A stretch of DNA of 64,000 bases from NCBI RefSeq assembly GCF_050410795.1, contig NZ_CP191258.1, forward strand, positions 310,001-374,000. Reading direction: 5' to 3'. This DNA is from Fontivita pretiosa (GTDB lineage: Bacteria > Planctomycetota > Phycisphaerae > Tepidisphaerales > Tepidisphaeraceae). Position numbers and translations under genes: made by a program. A model generated the notes under the pieces. That model worked only from the letters and a program-made list of their open reading frames with translations. It was not told the origin of the DNA and ran no database searches. Shown here in pieces: positions 8,459 through 17,406 of this stretch (position 1 is the first letter of the stretch; each line of letters begins with the position of its first letter).

Positions 8459-9490
8459 CTACTCCATCGCCGCCATGATCGCGTCGGCAAACGCCTGAGT
8501 CCCGGCAGTCCCGCCAAGGTCACGCGTAAGAGTCCGACCCTCGGCAAGGACCCGGTTATAGGCCCTCTTGATCCTCTCCGCGATCGCCTGCTCGTTCAGG
8601 TGATTGAGCATCATGACGGCGGACATGATCAGCGCCAGGGGGTTGGCCACGCCCCTGCCGGCGATGTCCGGTGCCGAGCCATGCACCGCCTCGAACACCG
8701 CCGCCTCATCCCCGATATTGCTTCCGGGCACCACCCCCAGCCCTCCGACCAGCCCGGCGCACAGGTCGCTGACCAGGTCCCCATACAGATTCTCCATCAG
8801 CAGTACATCGAAACGCGCCGGATCCTGAACCAGCTTCATGCATCCGGCGTCGATGATCATCTCCTCGTACTGGATGTTGGGATACTCCCGTTCGTGAATC
8901 CGACGCGCACAGGTCAGAAAAAGCCCGTCGGTCAGCTTCATGATGTTCGCCTTGTGAAACACCGTGATCTTTTTGCGGCTGCGGCTGGTGGCATAACGGA
9001 ACGCGAAGCGGGCAATTCGCGTGCAGGCGGCTTCGGAGGCGACCTTCAGGCTCGTCACCACGCCCGGCACCACCTCGTTCTCGATCCCGCTGTACAGACC
9101 CTCGGTGTTCTCGCGGACGATGACCATGTCCACGCCTTCGTAGCGCGTCTTGACCCCCTCCAGACTGCGCACCGGGCGAACCGCCGCATACAGGTTCAGC
9201 TTCTGCCGCAGTTGCACGTTGACGCTCTTGAAGCCCTTGCCCACCGGCGTGGTGACCGGCCCCTTGAGCGCGACCCTGTGGGCCTTGATGGCGGCCAGCG
9301 TGCGCTCGGGCAGGACGTTGTCGTAGCCCTGTTCCAGGGCTGCCATGCCCGCCGGAAGCTCGACCCAATCGACCTCCAGCCCCGCCGCCTCGACCACGCG
9401 CTTCGTCGCCGCCGTCACTTCCGGGCCGATCCCGTCTCCGGGAATCAGCACGATCGTGTGCCGTGTTGTGGATGTAGCTGTTTCTGGCAT
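8459..9490 (-). CDS. Isocitrate dehydrogenase, NAD-type (beta-decarboxylating dehydrogenase family)
   Basis: Oxidative decarboxylation of isocitrate to 2-oxoglutarate in the TCA cycle. The 343 residues show IPGDGIGPEV, the substrate loop VIVRENTEGLYSGIEN (isocitrate type; isopropylmalate enzymes have a different loop), FHKANIMK, and MENLYGDLVSDLCAGLVGGLG with the metal-binding Asp residues. HGSAPDIAGRGVANP is typical of NAD-linked members. ATG at 9490 is preferred over the longer start at 9541, which adds residues lacking family similarity. Cofactor choice is inferred from motif type, and homoisocitrate dehydrogenase cannot be fully excluded. Confidence 0.88.
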   Translation of the reverse strand: MPETATSTTRHTIVLIPGDGIGPEVTAATKRVVEAAGLEVDWVELPAGMAALEQGYDNVLPERTLAAIKAHRVALKGPVTTPVGKGFKSVNVQLRQKLNLYAAVRPVRSLEGVKTRYEGVDMVIVRENTEGLYSGIENEVVPGVVTSLKVASEAACTRIARFAFRYATSRSRKKITVFHKANIMKLTDGLFLTCARRIHEREYPNIQYEEMIIDAGCMKLVQDPARFDVLLMENLYGDLVSDLCAGLVGGLGVVPGSNIGDEAAVFEAVHGSAPDIAGRGVANPLALIMSAVMMLNHLNEQAIAERIKRAYNRVLAEGRTLTRDLGGTAGTQAFADAIMAAME

Positions 9491-9698
9491 GTCTGATGTT
9501 CCGGTTCGCTGGACTGATAGCATCCGCAGGTTTGGCGACAACGCAAGAGCAACCGGCGGGCAAAGGGGTGTGTCCGGACTTCCGGCAAGGCAGGCGAAAG
9601 CTGAAGGACTGCGGTGTCACAGGTGTCCAGCCTGTGCGCGCGACGATCGTGAGGGCGCGATGCACCTGATAGAAGAAGCCGCCGCGACGTCGGGCCAA

Positions 9699-10892
9699 TC
9701 ACTTGGGCCTGGTGGCTCTTCCCAATCGCAACATCACGCCCAACAGTCCCACCACTGCCGTCGCGAACGCCGGCTCGGGAATCACCGTCACCGTGCCGCT
9801 CAGGAAGTACTGCCCGATGTCCCCGATCTGGGCGGCGCTGAACACCGCCAGACCATAAGTGCCCGCCAGCAGCGACGCCGAGAGGCTCTCATTGAGACTG
9901 GCGGTCTGCGCGAGCTGGAGCAGTTGTCCTTCCGAGTCGTACAACGCCACTGACGCATCCAGCATCTGTCCGAATGGTGCGCCCGACACCGTAATCGCCA
10001 GCTCCGAATCCTGAGCGAGGATCAAGCTGAAGAAGTCCACGTCGGCGATGGTGTGGATGACCCCTTGAGCCTGGAATGCGCCGTCGAGGATGTCCAGCGC
10101 TGTCGCTGCGTTCAGGCCGTCGCCGTAATCGTCGGCGCGGTAGCCGAATCCGTTCAGCGCGTTGCTGAGCACGTCCACGTCGTTCTGATAGGTGGTCGGC
10201 GAAGCGGTCGTGCCGTACCACCACAGCGCGCGGGTCGAGTGATAGCTCAGGCCCATGATCGGCGCCCTGGCCACTGTGCCGGGGTTGTACTCCTCGAGCT
10301 TGTCGCCGTTGGGCGCGTAGGTGCTCTGGTGCGCCAGCCCGAAGGCGTGCCCCGCCTCGTGGGCGGCGGCGTCGGCAACATATTTGGGAAAGCCCAGACC
10401 CAGGTTGTCCGAGAACACAAATGCGACGTTGGGCAGCAGCACGTTGTAGAAGCTGCCCATCAGCGATACGCCGCCGGACTTGGAGCCTGACCAGTACTCC
10501 GTCGCGCCGTTCTTCCCGTCGCCGCCGATCACCACCTTCAGCGTCTGCCTGTTGTACAGGTTCCCCGGATCGATCGTGGTGACGTCGATGTTGAATGGCG
10601 AGTACATCTCCGCGACGCGCGACCAGATCTCATGGATGTTCGACAGCTCCTGTGATGAAAACGACGACGCGTCGCCATCGATCGAATAAGCCGGCGTCGT
10701 CCCGGGCGCATACCCGCCCCAACTGGCGGTGTAGTCTCCGTCAAAGTCCAGGTACAGCTTTGCCTGGGCGGCGGGCAGGCTGCTGTAGCCCGGAACCGCA
10801 AGCGCCGCCAGCGCATCGCGTTGGACGCAACAGCTTCCGACTGCTGTACCGAGAACCAGACCCGCCAGACGAGTGCTTTTCCGCACGTGCAT
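9699..10892 (-). CDS. Secreted metzincin-type zinc metalloprotease with PEP-CTERM tail
   Basis: A 397-residue exported protein. A signal peptide covers about 1-32. The zinc site HEAGHAFGLAH is at 178-188, the long metzincin form in which the third His binds zinc. PIMGLSYH, about 30 residues later, is a likely Met-turn. The C-terminal part (ADVDFFSLIL... LYDSEGQLL... LLAGTYGLAVF) resembles a bacterial pre-peptidase C-terminal beta-sandwich. The tail IPEPAFATAVVGLLG followed by basic residues is a PEP-CTERM signal. ATG at 10892 follows GGGAGAA; the longer frame upstream is not signal-like. Substrate unknown. Confidence 0.85.
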   Translation of the reverse strand: MHVRKSTRLAGLVLGTAVGSCCVQRDALAALAVPGYSSLPAAQAKLYLDFDGDYTASWGGYAPGTTPAYSIDGDASSFSSQELSNIHEIWSRVAEMYSPFNIDVTTIDPGNLYNRQTLKVVIGGDGKNGATEYWSGSKSGGVSLMGSFYNVLLPNVAFVFSDNLGLGFPKYVADAAAHEAGHAFGLAHQSTYAPNGDKLEEYNPGTVARAPIMGLSYHSTRALWWYGTTASPTTYQNDVDVLSNALNGFGYRADDYGDGLNAATALDILDGAFQAQGVIHTIADVDFFSLILAQDSELAITVSGAPFGQMLDASVALYDSEGQLLQLAQTASLNESLSASLLAGTYGLAVFSAAQIGDIGQYFLSGTVTVIPEPAFATAVVGLLGVMLRLGRATRPK

Positions 10893-11138
10893 TTCTCCCT
10901 GCGGCGTCAGACACCGCGCGCGTCGCTCGCCAACGCCCTCAGGATGAAATAAACCCCATTTCTGCGGGGAAGCAAATCGCCGCGGTCCCGCCAGCTTGCC
11001 GCAGACGGCATAAACCGCACGCACCGAACGGAAGCACGCAACCCATGATCCGATAACTCGATGTTCCCGGCCGCCGAAATGACACAGACGGACACGACCG
11101 CGCGACCGAGACGCTCAACCGGCGAGGCGCTTGCCGCG

Positions 11139-11630
11139 TCAATGATGATCATCTCCATCGTGACAGCATTGGTCGATCACCACGGCGCTGGCCAGGATCA
11201 GCACGTCGTCCTCGCTCGCCGACACTTCCACCCCATACGTGTCGGTCCAGCGGAACCACCGCCTGGAGACCGAGGCCACGCGATGTCCGCCGCGGGTAAA
11301 CTCATACTCGTGGTCGAGGAAGTTGCCGCGCGCCTCCAGGTCGTCGGGGCCGGGCACGTCCACCGCGAACTTGCAGTGCAGGAAGGTGAACAGCTTCTTC
11401 TTCACCACCGCCGCAAGATCGTTGCCGTACCAGATCTCATAGGTCGGTCCCCAGGCCAGCAGCTTCTGGCGGATGAACGCCAGCTCGTTGCCCTGCATGT
11501 CGTGCAGCGAGAGCTTGTCGCCGATGCTCAGCGCGCGGCCATCGACGAAGTACCGGTCGCGTCCGGACTCGTCGCGGATGGTGTAGTCGTCGCCGAGGCT
11601 GAACAGCTTCTGCTTCATCACGTATCGCAT
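11139..11630 (-). CDS. LURP-one-related / YxjI-type protein
   Basis: A 163-residue protein with the Tubby-like fold signature of the LURP-one/YxjI family: MRYVMKQKLFSLGDDYTIRDESG, then FVDGRALSIGDKLSL, LAFIRQKLLAWGPTYEI and a late FRWTDTYGVEV segment. Family members are small beta-barrels thought to sit at membranes; no enzymatic role is established. ATG at 11630 is chosen because AAAGGGG stands 6 nt ahead, rather than the ATG at 11645. The His/Asp-rich end (CCHDGDDHH) is unusual and could bind metal, which is a guess. Confidence 0.78.
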   Translation of the reverse strand: MRYVMKQKLFSLGDDYTIRDESGRDRYFVDGRALSIGDKLSLHDMQGNELAFIRQKLLAWGPTYEIWYGNDLAAVVKKKLFTFLHCKFAVDVPGPDDLEARGNFLDHEYEFTRGGHRVASVSRRWFRWTDTYGVEVSASEDDVLILASAVVIDQCCHDGDDHH

Positions 11631-11693
11631 GCGTGCCCCTTTCATGGGTGAGCGGCAGGAGGGATGATCGGGCGATCGGCGCAGGAGTGTCCA

Positions 11694-12884
11694 TTACAAA
11701 GCCGCTTCAGTCTTGTAGGGCACCAGCAGCCTGGCCAGCAGCACGATGGCCAGCCCCGGCGCCAGCCAGATCGTCCGCTGCTGAACGAAGCCGATCCAGA
11801 AGAAAGGCGTGGCGAGAATGACCGCGGCGGCGAAGACGAGCAGGTGCCGCCAGCTCGGCCAGTGCGGCTGCCGCCGCGTGGGCAACATGACCAGCCAGAC
11901 ATATGCCGGAAAGACCAGCCCGTAAAAGCCCATGAACACGCGGTAGATCAGCTCTCCGGCGTGCATGCCATCAACCAGGGCGCCGCGACGGAGCAGAACA
12001 TGCGCCGCCCATGACGTCAGCGTGAGCACAATCGCCAGCGCGATGGCGCGATCGCCGCGGCGCTGAAGCTCCCGCGCGTGTGCCGCCACCGTAAAGGCGC
12101 TTTGCATGGCCATGTGCACGAACAACAGCCAGCCGAGAAAGCGGGGAAGCTGGCCATTGATGGCCCGGCTGTACAGCAGCGTGTACAGGATCATGATCAG
12201 GAACAGCACGCCGAACCCCACGCCAAACGCGGCGCGCGGGCAGTTGGCATGTTGCCGGGCGCGATGGAAAGTCAAGTCCAGATACGGGCAGGTGGCGAAG
12301 CCGAAAGTGCAGACTGGCAGCAGCCACAGCAGGTCGATGCCCGATCGCAGCGGCTGGTCCTCAATGAGCACGGGTTGGCGCACGACGATCCGGATCCACC
12401 AGACCATCGTGCCCAGCGACAGCAGATATGCAATCCCCGCCAGTACCCGATCCGCGCCGCGCTGCCGGGTCATCAGGATGTACATCAGGACCCCCGCCGC
12501 CAGGACACTGCCAAGCCCGACTTCCAGGTTGTCGGCAAGCGGCGAGATTACCGCCATCGCGAAGAACAGGTGAAACGCGATGGTTACGCCGGAGAAGATC
12601 GTGCAGGCTTCGTGATGGCGCTGCGTGATGTCGATGCTGGACCTGGCGGTGCGGAGCAGCCACCCCATGGCGGCGGCCCCGACGACGTTGGGAACCGCAA
12701 AGACCAACCACGCGAGCAACCCATACTCGCGCACCAGGATCACCGGCAGGAACATGCCGATGCACCAAGTCCAGCTCGAAGCCAGAAACACCGCCCAGGG
12801 AAGCCAGTGCGTGGCAGGCGAGTGTGGCAACGAGGGAGTTGGTTCGCTGCTCAGACTTGAGAGCTGCGCCGGTTGGGTATTCAC
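11694..12884 (-). CDS. Polytopic inner-membrane protein, unknown function
   Basis: A 396-residue hydrophobic protein with roughly ten predicted membrane helices, starting at LPWAVFLASSWTWCIGMFLPVI and ending with APGLAIVLLARLLVPY. Short loops contain conserved-looking polar pieces (DITQRHHEACTIF, CPYLDLTFHRARQH). The start is GTG at 12884, without an obvious Shine-Dalgarno. No transporter or enzyme signature was recognised. It lies downstream of infC on the same strand, in the place where rpmI-rplT usually follow infC. Confidence 0.7.
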   Translation of the reverse strand: MNTQPAQLSSLSSEPTPSLPHSPATHWLPWAVFLASSWTWCIGMFLPVILVREYGLLAWLVFAVPNVVGAAAMGWLLRTARSSIDITQRHHEACTIFSGVTIAFHLFFAMAVISPLADNLEVGLGSVLAAGVLMYILMTRQRGADRVLAGIAYLLSLGTMVWWIRIVVRQPVLIEDQPLRSGIDLLWLLPVCTFGFATCPYLDLTFHRARQHANCPRAAFGVGFGVLFLIMILYTLLYSRAINGQLPRFLGWLLFVHMAMQSAFTVAAHARELQRRGDRAIALAIVLTLTSWAAHVLLRRGALVDGMHAGELIYRVFMGFYGLVFPAYVWLVMLPTRRQPHWPSWRHLLVFAAAVILATPFFWIGFVQQRTIWLAPGLAIVLLARLLVPYKTEAAL

Positions 12885-13059
12885 GTCGAGCTATTTGGCG
12901 CTGCCGACTCCCGCCCCGCAAGCTGGCAGCCGACGGGCACACGGCCGGTGATGCCATGAAGACACTGGCCGAAACGAACCGGATGGTCGGCGCGCCGAAC
13001 AAGTGGGGCTGAGCGTTGGCCCTTAAGATCAGGCGAATGGAAGGCGGCGGCGTCTTGGA

Positions 13060-13731
13060 TCAGGCCGGTTGCGGCGCGGCGCGCTGAGGGATGTTCAGTC
13101 CACTGCCCGCCGACATCGGCGCCGCCTGCTTCAGTTGTCCGCCGGACGACTGAGCGTTGTCCGCCGGCCCCGTGCCACCCGCCCCAGCCGGCTGAGGCGT
13201 CTTGGCCGTGGCCGGGTTCTTGTGGTCCGGTTGCAGGACCATGGTCATCCGCCGACCCTCAACCTTGGCATCGCGTTCCACCTTGCTGACCAGGAACAGC
13301 TCATCCTTGATTTTTTTGAACAGTTCGCGTCCCAGATCCAGGTGGGCCATTTCGCGCCCGCGGAACTGGAGCGTGAATTGCACCTTGTTGCCTTCCTTGA
13401 GGAACTGGCGAGCGTGGTTGATCTTGATGGCCAGGTCGTGATCGCCGATGCGGACGGTCTTGAGCTTCAACTCTTTGAGCTGTCCGGCGCGGCTGGAGGC
13501 ACGAGACCTGTCCTCCTTCTTCTGCTGCTGATACCGCCACTTGCCGTAGTCCATGATGCGGCAGACGGGGGGTCTGGCATTGGGCGCAACCTCGACCAGA
13601 TCCAGACCGGCCTCCCGAGCCATCCGCAGGGCCTCGGCAGTGGAAACGATCCCAACCTTTTCATCCTTTTCATTGATCAGGAAGACGGGCGAGAGCCTGA
13701 TCTGCTCGTTGTGACGAAAGTTGGTAGGAAT
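13060..13731 (-). CDS. infC: Translation initiation factor IF-3 (AUU start codon)
   Basis: IF-3 binds the 30S subunit, checks start codons and prevents early 50S joining. The N-domain reads NEQIRLSPVFLINEKDEKVGI...EALRMAREAGLDLVEVAP, then RPPVCRIMDYGKWRYQQQKK and the C-domain with KTVRIGDHDLAIKINHARQFL and VEGRRMTMVLQPD. The only start consistent with the conserved N-terminus is ATT at 13729-13731. A TGA lies two codons upstream in frame, and the first ATG (13623) would delete half of the N-domain. CGGAG is placed 8 nt ahead of ATT. AUU starts in infC of other bacteria permit autoregulation. A Pro/Ala/Gly/Gln-rich tail of about 50 residues follows the core. Confidence 0.95.
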   Translation of the reverse strand: MPTNFRHNEQIRLSPVFLINEKDEKVGIVSTAEALRMAREAGLDLVEVAPNARPPVCRIMDYGKWRYQQQKKEDRSRASSRAGQLKELKLKTVRIGDHDLAIKINHARQFLKEGNKVQFTLQFRGREMAHLDLGRELFKKIKDELFLVSKVERDAKVEGRRMTMVLQPDHKNPATAKTPQPAGAGGTGPADNAQSSGGQLKQAAPMSAGSGLNIPQRAAPQPA

Positions 13732-13846
13732 GGTTCAAACTCCGTAGAAACCTCGTCCGTGTCACAGCACCGCGCTGCGCACGGGACGATCCGATGTCAA
13801 CACGTCCTGGCAAAAGAAGAAGTACACCCGACGAACATTGCTCGAC

Positions 13847-13876
13847 AGTATATATCGGACGCTCCGGGTGCATCAA
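13847..13876 (-). promoter_or_regulatory. Candidate sigma-70 promoter for infC
   Basis: On the minus strand TTGATG (13871-13876) is separated by 18 bp from TATACT (13847-13852). Transcription would start near 13840 and leave a leader of about 110 nt before the AUU start codon, room for autoregulatory structure. Confidence 0.5.
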
Positions 13877-13954
13877 TGCGATTTTTCCCCGAAAAACACG
13901 GAATTAATACGGAGTTTGCCGCGGCCGGTTCGTCGCCGCCGGGCCGCTCGCCGC

Positions 13955-13960
13955 TATGAT
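13955..13960 (+). promoter_or_regulatory. -10 box of queC, 6 nt before the ATG
   Basis: TATGAT ends at 13960 and the queC ATG begins at 13967. A transcript starting at the usual distance would begin at or next to the start codon, implying a leaderless mRNA. No Shine-Dalgarno is present. The -35 region is weak. Confidence 0.4.
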
Positions 13961-13966
13961 CTGAAT

Positions 13967-14689
13967 ATGACGCAACCCAGTCCTGCACAAGCCAATCTCC
14001 TCGAGGTCGTGGCACCGGCCCGCCCGGCGATTGTGCTGCTTTCCGGCGGGCTGGATTCGACCACCTGCCTGGCCATTGCCCGGCACGAGCGATTCGACCC
14101 GCTGTATACACTGGCGTTCGACTACGGGCAGCGCCACCGCCACGAGCTGACCGCCGCCGAGAGAATCTCCCGGCACTTCGCCGCCGCCGAGCACCGCGTC
14201 ATCCGCATCGATCTGCGACAGTTCGGCGGCAGCGCCCTGACCGCCGACATCCCCGTACCCAGGGATCGCGATGAGGCGGAAATGGCCAGCAGCATCCCCA
14301 TCACCTACGTGCCAGCAAGGAACACGATCTTCCTCAGCTACGCGCTGGCGTGGGCGGAGGTGCTCGAATGCGACGACGTGTTCATCGGGGTTAACGCGCT
14401 GGATTACAGCGGGTATCCCGACTGCCGGCCACAGTTCATCGAATCCTTCCAGCAGACGGCGCGGCTGGGCACGAAGCGAAGCGGCTTTACGATCCACGCG
14501 CCGCTGATGCAGATGACCAAGGCGCAGATCATTCGTCGCGGCATCGAGCTGGGGGTGGATTACTCGATGACGCACAGTTGTTATGACCCCGATGCGGCCG
14601 GGCGTGCCTGTGGACATTGCGACAGTTGCCTGCTTCGCCGGCGTGGCTTTGCCGCCGCAGGCGTGCCCGATCCCACGATCTATCGCTGA
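13967..14689 (+). CDS. queC: 7-cyano-7-deazaguanine synthase (preQ0 synthase)
   Basis: Converts 7-carboxy-7-deazaguanine to preQ0 with ATP and ammonia, for queuosine. The 240-residue protein has the PP-loop LLSGGLDSTT (25-33), DYGQRHRHEL, the substrate region TYVPARNTIFLSYALAWAE, and GVNALDYSGYPDCRP. The zinc-binding cysteines come from SCYDP and ACGHCDSC near the C-terminus. ATG at 13967 is where family similarity begins; upstream codons are Arg-rich and unrelated. No other queuosine gene is nearby. It is divergent from infC across a 235-bp gap. Confidence 0.95.
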   Translation: MTQPSPAQANLLEVVAPARPAIVLLSGGLDSTTCLAIARHERFDPLYTLAFDYGQRHRHELTAAERISRHFAAAEHRVIRIDLRQFGGSALTADIPVPRDRDEAEMASSIPITYVPARNTIFLSYALAWAEVLECDDVFIGVNALDYSGYPDCRPQFIESFQQTARLGTKRSGFTIHAPLMQMTKAQIIRRGIELGVDYSMTHSCYDPDAAGRACGHCDSCLLRRRGFAAAGVPDPTIYR

Positions 14690-14732
14690 GATGGGGCCAG
14701 TGCAATGCGGTCGTGCACAAAGGCCGGGGCTT

Positions 14733-14760
14733 TTGACATCTCCCGCATCGCCGATACACT
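14733..14760 (+). promoter_or_regulatory. Sigma-70-like promoter of the bamA-skp-lpxD operon
   Basis: TTGACA (14733-14738), a 16-bp spacer and TACACT (14755-14760) form a near-consensus promoter. It lies about 120 bp before bamA in the 190-bp gap after queC, so the operon probably has its own transcription start. Confidence 0.62.
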
Positions 14761-14881
14761 TTGCCCGCGATTGCCGCGGAGGAAGCGCACCGGGCTGCGG
14801 TGGCGATTCGCGCGGCGATCAGGGTAGTGGCGGGCTGTTTTCCATCGCATCATTGCAACGGCAAGGAAGGATCGTCTGGTC

Positions 14882-17281
14882 TTGAGCCTGGGCGGACTGC
14901 GACTGCGAAGGATCTGCTGCGTCGTGCTGCTCGTGTTGGGGCAAGTCGCGCCCCTGCCGCGGCAGCTTTGTGCCCAGACACGTCCCTCGCCCCCGCCGGC
15001 TGACAGGTTCGATCTGACCGGTCGAACCGTCGAAGACGTACGCGTCCTGGGCAACAAAAGCGTCTCCAGCGCAGTGATTCTGAACCTGGTGCGCACCCGT
15101 CCGGGCGATCGATTCGATCCGCAAACCGTTCAGGAGGACTATCAGCGCATCTACGGGCTGAAGAAGTTCTCCAATGTCGAAGCGAAGGTAGAGCCGACCG
15201 ACAGCGGCGGTGTGATCGTGGTGTTCCTGGTCACCGAGCAGAAGCAGATCCGCTCGATCGCCTACCGCGGGAACCTTCGGCTGGACACCGAGACGATCAA
15301 GGACGTGGTGGACGTGCGCGAGGGCGAGGCGATCGATCGCTTTCGCCTGGCGATTGCGAAACAGGCGATCGAGAATCTGTACCGCCGGAAAAACTATCCC
15401 TTTGCGCACGTCGAGATCGACGCCGAGGCGCTGGCGCAGCGTGGCGACGTGGTGTTCAACATCGTCGAAGGCCCCAACGTCCGCATCCGCAACATCAATT
15501 TCGTGGGCGCCCGCAGCTTCACCGAAAGCCGACTGAAGAGCCAGATCCAGTCCAAAACGTGGATCTTCATTTTCCGTCACGGGGAATACGACCCGGAAAC
15601 GGTTGAGGACGATGTGGCGGCGCTGCGGCGTTACTACGAGCAGAAGGGATTCTTCGACGCCCGCGTGGGACGAAAGCTCATCTGGTCGGCGGACATGAGC
15701 GAACTCCAGATCGACTTCCTGATTGAAGAAGGAGTGCGCTACACGGTCGATCGGGTCACGTTCAAGGGCAACGCCAGCGTCTCCGAAGCCGAGCTGCGCA
15801 AGAACCTGAAGCTTGTGGAGGGCATGCCCTACGACAACGAGCTGCTCCAGCGCGACATCCGGCAGATCGTCAAGGCCTACAGCCCGTTCGGATTCATCTA
15901 TCAGCAGCCTGGCCAGCCGCAGGATCCGGACTACCTGCGGATCGAGCCGCGGACGGTGTTCCGTCGTCAGGCCGGGCGAGTCGAGCTGGTGTACGACATC
16001 AGCGAAGGCAAGCCGTTCCGTCTGGGCCGGATCATCCCGCGCGGCAATGCCAAGACGCAGGACAAGGTGATTCTCCGGGAAATGCGGATGGCGCCGGGGC
16101 AGATGTATAACTCGGCCGAGGTGCAGGACGCGGTGGATCGGCTTCGTGGCACGCCGTTCTTCACGCGCGTCAACGCGACTCCGATCGGCGATGATCCCAA
16201 TTACCGCGACCTGCTGGTCGAGGTCGAAGAGGGCAAAACCGCCAGCTTCAACATCGGCGCGGGCATCAACTCCAACGGCGGCGTTGGGGGAAACATCACC
16301 TACGAGCAGAAGAACTTCGACATCAGCAACTGGCCATCGAGCTGGCGCGACATTTTCTCGGAGCGCGCGTGGGTAGGCGCCGGGCAGACGTTCCGCGCCT
16401 CGCTGGAGCCGGGCACCAAAAACACCAACGCCTACATCCGCTTCACCGAGCCGTGGATTTTCGATCAGCCCTACAGCTTCACCGGCGAGCTGTATCTGCG
16501 GAACCGGATCCGCGAGAACTACCAGGACCAGCGAATCGGCGGACGCGTCTCGCTCGGCAAGCGTTTTGACAACATCTATTCGGCGGCGCTGACGCTGCGC
16601 GGGGAAACGGTGGATATCGGCAGCATCAGGGACAAGGAGATCCGGGCCCAGGAGATTCTGGATCTGGAAGGCAACAGCGCGCTGAGCAGTCTGGGGCTGC
16701 GTGCGGTGCGCGACACGACCAACCGCGGGCTGCTGCCCTCACGAGGCATGACCACCAGCGCCGGAATCGAGTTCTTCGGCGCGCTGGGCGGAGACTTCGA
16801 CTTCCAGAAACTGTCGCTCAGCCACGACCAGTACTTCACGCTTCATGAAGATCTGCTGGACCGCAAGATCATTCTGGCGCTGCACGCTGACGCGGGATAC
16901 ATCATCGGCGATGCGCCGTTCTTCGAGCGGCTGTACGGGGGTGGGATCGGTTCGGTGCGCGGCTTTGCGTTCCGCGGCATCAGCCCGCGATCCGGACCGG
17001 ACGACGATCGCATCGGCGGGGATTTTTCCGCCACCGCGTCGGCGGAAATAAGCTTTCCGCTGGCCGGCGAGGAGCTGCGCGGCGTGGTGTTCACCGACGT
17101 GGGCACGGTTGAGCCGAGCGTTCGGATCGGTACAATCCGCTCCAGCGTCGGCGCCGGCATCCGGCTGACGCTGCCGTTCTTCGGGCAGGTCCCGATCGCG
17201 CTGGACTTTGCGGTGCCCATTACCAAGGACGACGAGGACGACACCCAGTTCTTCAGCTTCTCGCTCGGATTCTCGCCGTAA
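14882..17281 (+). CDS. bamA: Outer membrane protein assembly factor BamA (Omp85)
   Basis: Inserts beta-barrel proteins into the outer membrane. The 799 residues give a signal peptide (about 1-31), then successive POTRA domains (starts near VEDVRVLGNKSV, IRSIAYRGNLRL, VRIRNINFVGARS, VDRVTFKGNASV, LGRIIPRGNAKT). A C-terminal 16-strand barrel runs from about residue 430 and ends in FFSFSLGFSP. The GGIGSVRGF segment is the conserved barrel VRGF/Y loop. Start is TTG at 14882 behind AAGGAAGG; no better ATG or GTG opens the signal peptide. First gene of the bamA-skp-lpxD operon, evidence for a true diderm envelope. Confidence 0.95.
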   Translation: MSLGGLRLRRICCVVLLVLGQVAPLPRQLCAQTRPSPPPADRFDLTGRTVEDVRVLGNKSVSSAVILNLVRTRPGDRFDPQTVQEDYQRIYGLKKFSNVEAKVEPTDSGGVIVVFLVTEQKQIRSIAYRGNLRLDTETIKDVVDVREGEAIDRFRLAIAKQAIENLYRRKNYPFAHVEIDAEALAQRGDVVFNIVEGPNVRIRNINFVGARSFTESRLKSQIQSKTWIFIFRHGEYDPETVEDDVAALRRYYEQKGFFDARVGRKLIWSADMSELQIDFLIEEGVRYTVDRVTFKGNASVSEAELRKNLKLVEGMPYDNELLQRDIRQIVKAYSPFGFIYQQPGQPQDPDYLRIEPRTVFRRQAGRVELVYDISEGKPFRLGRIIPRGNAKTQDKVILREMRMAPGQMYNSAEVQDAVDRLRGTPFFTRVNATPIGDDPNYRDLLVEVEEGKTASFNIGAGINSNGGVGGNITYEQKNFDISNWPSSWRDIFSERAWVGAGQTFRASLEPGTKNTNAYIRFTEPWIFDQPYSFTGELYLRNRIRENYQDQRIGGRVSLGKRFDNIYSAALTLRGETVDIGSIRDKEIRAQEILDLEGNSALSSLGLRAVRDTTNRGLLPSRGMTTSAGIEFFGALGGDFDFQKLSLSHDQYFTLHEDLLDRKIILALHADAGYIIGDAPFFERLYGGGIGSVRGFAFRGISPRSGPDDDRIGGDFSATASAEISFPLAGEELRGVVFTDVGTVEPSVRIGTIRSSVGAGIRLTLPFFGQVPIALDFAVPITKDDEDDTQFFSFSLGFSP

Positions 17282-17406
17282 GATCGCAACTTCAGACGCG
17301 ATGGCGCGTTCCCTTGCGGCCGAAGCCATCTCGGCGCCGGGGTCCGGACGCGGGAATTGACCGATGGCAACCCGACAAGAGACAAGCTGCGAAAGGAATA
17401 ACGACT

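Noticed and set aside
8459..9490. 3-isopropylmalate dehydrogenase (leuB)
   Set aside because: The substrate loop VRENTEGLYSG is isocitrate-type; no leu genes are adjacent.
13060..13623. IF-3 starting at the first ATG (13623)
   Set aside because: It would remove the conserved NEQIRLSPVFLINEKDEKVG part; ATT at 13731 keeps it and has a ribosome binding site.
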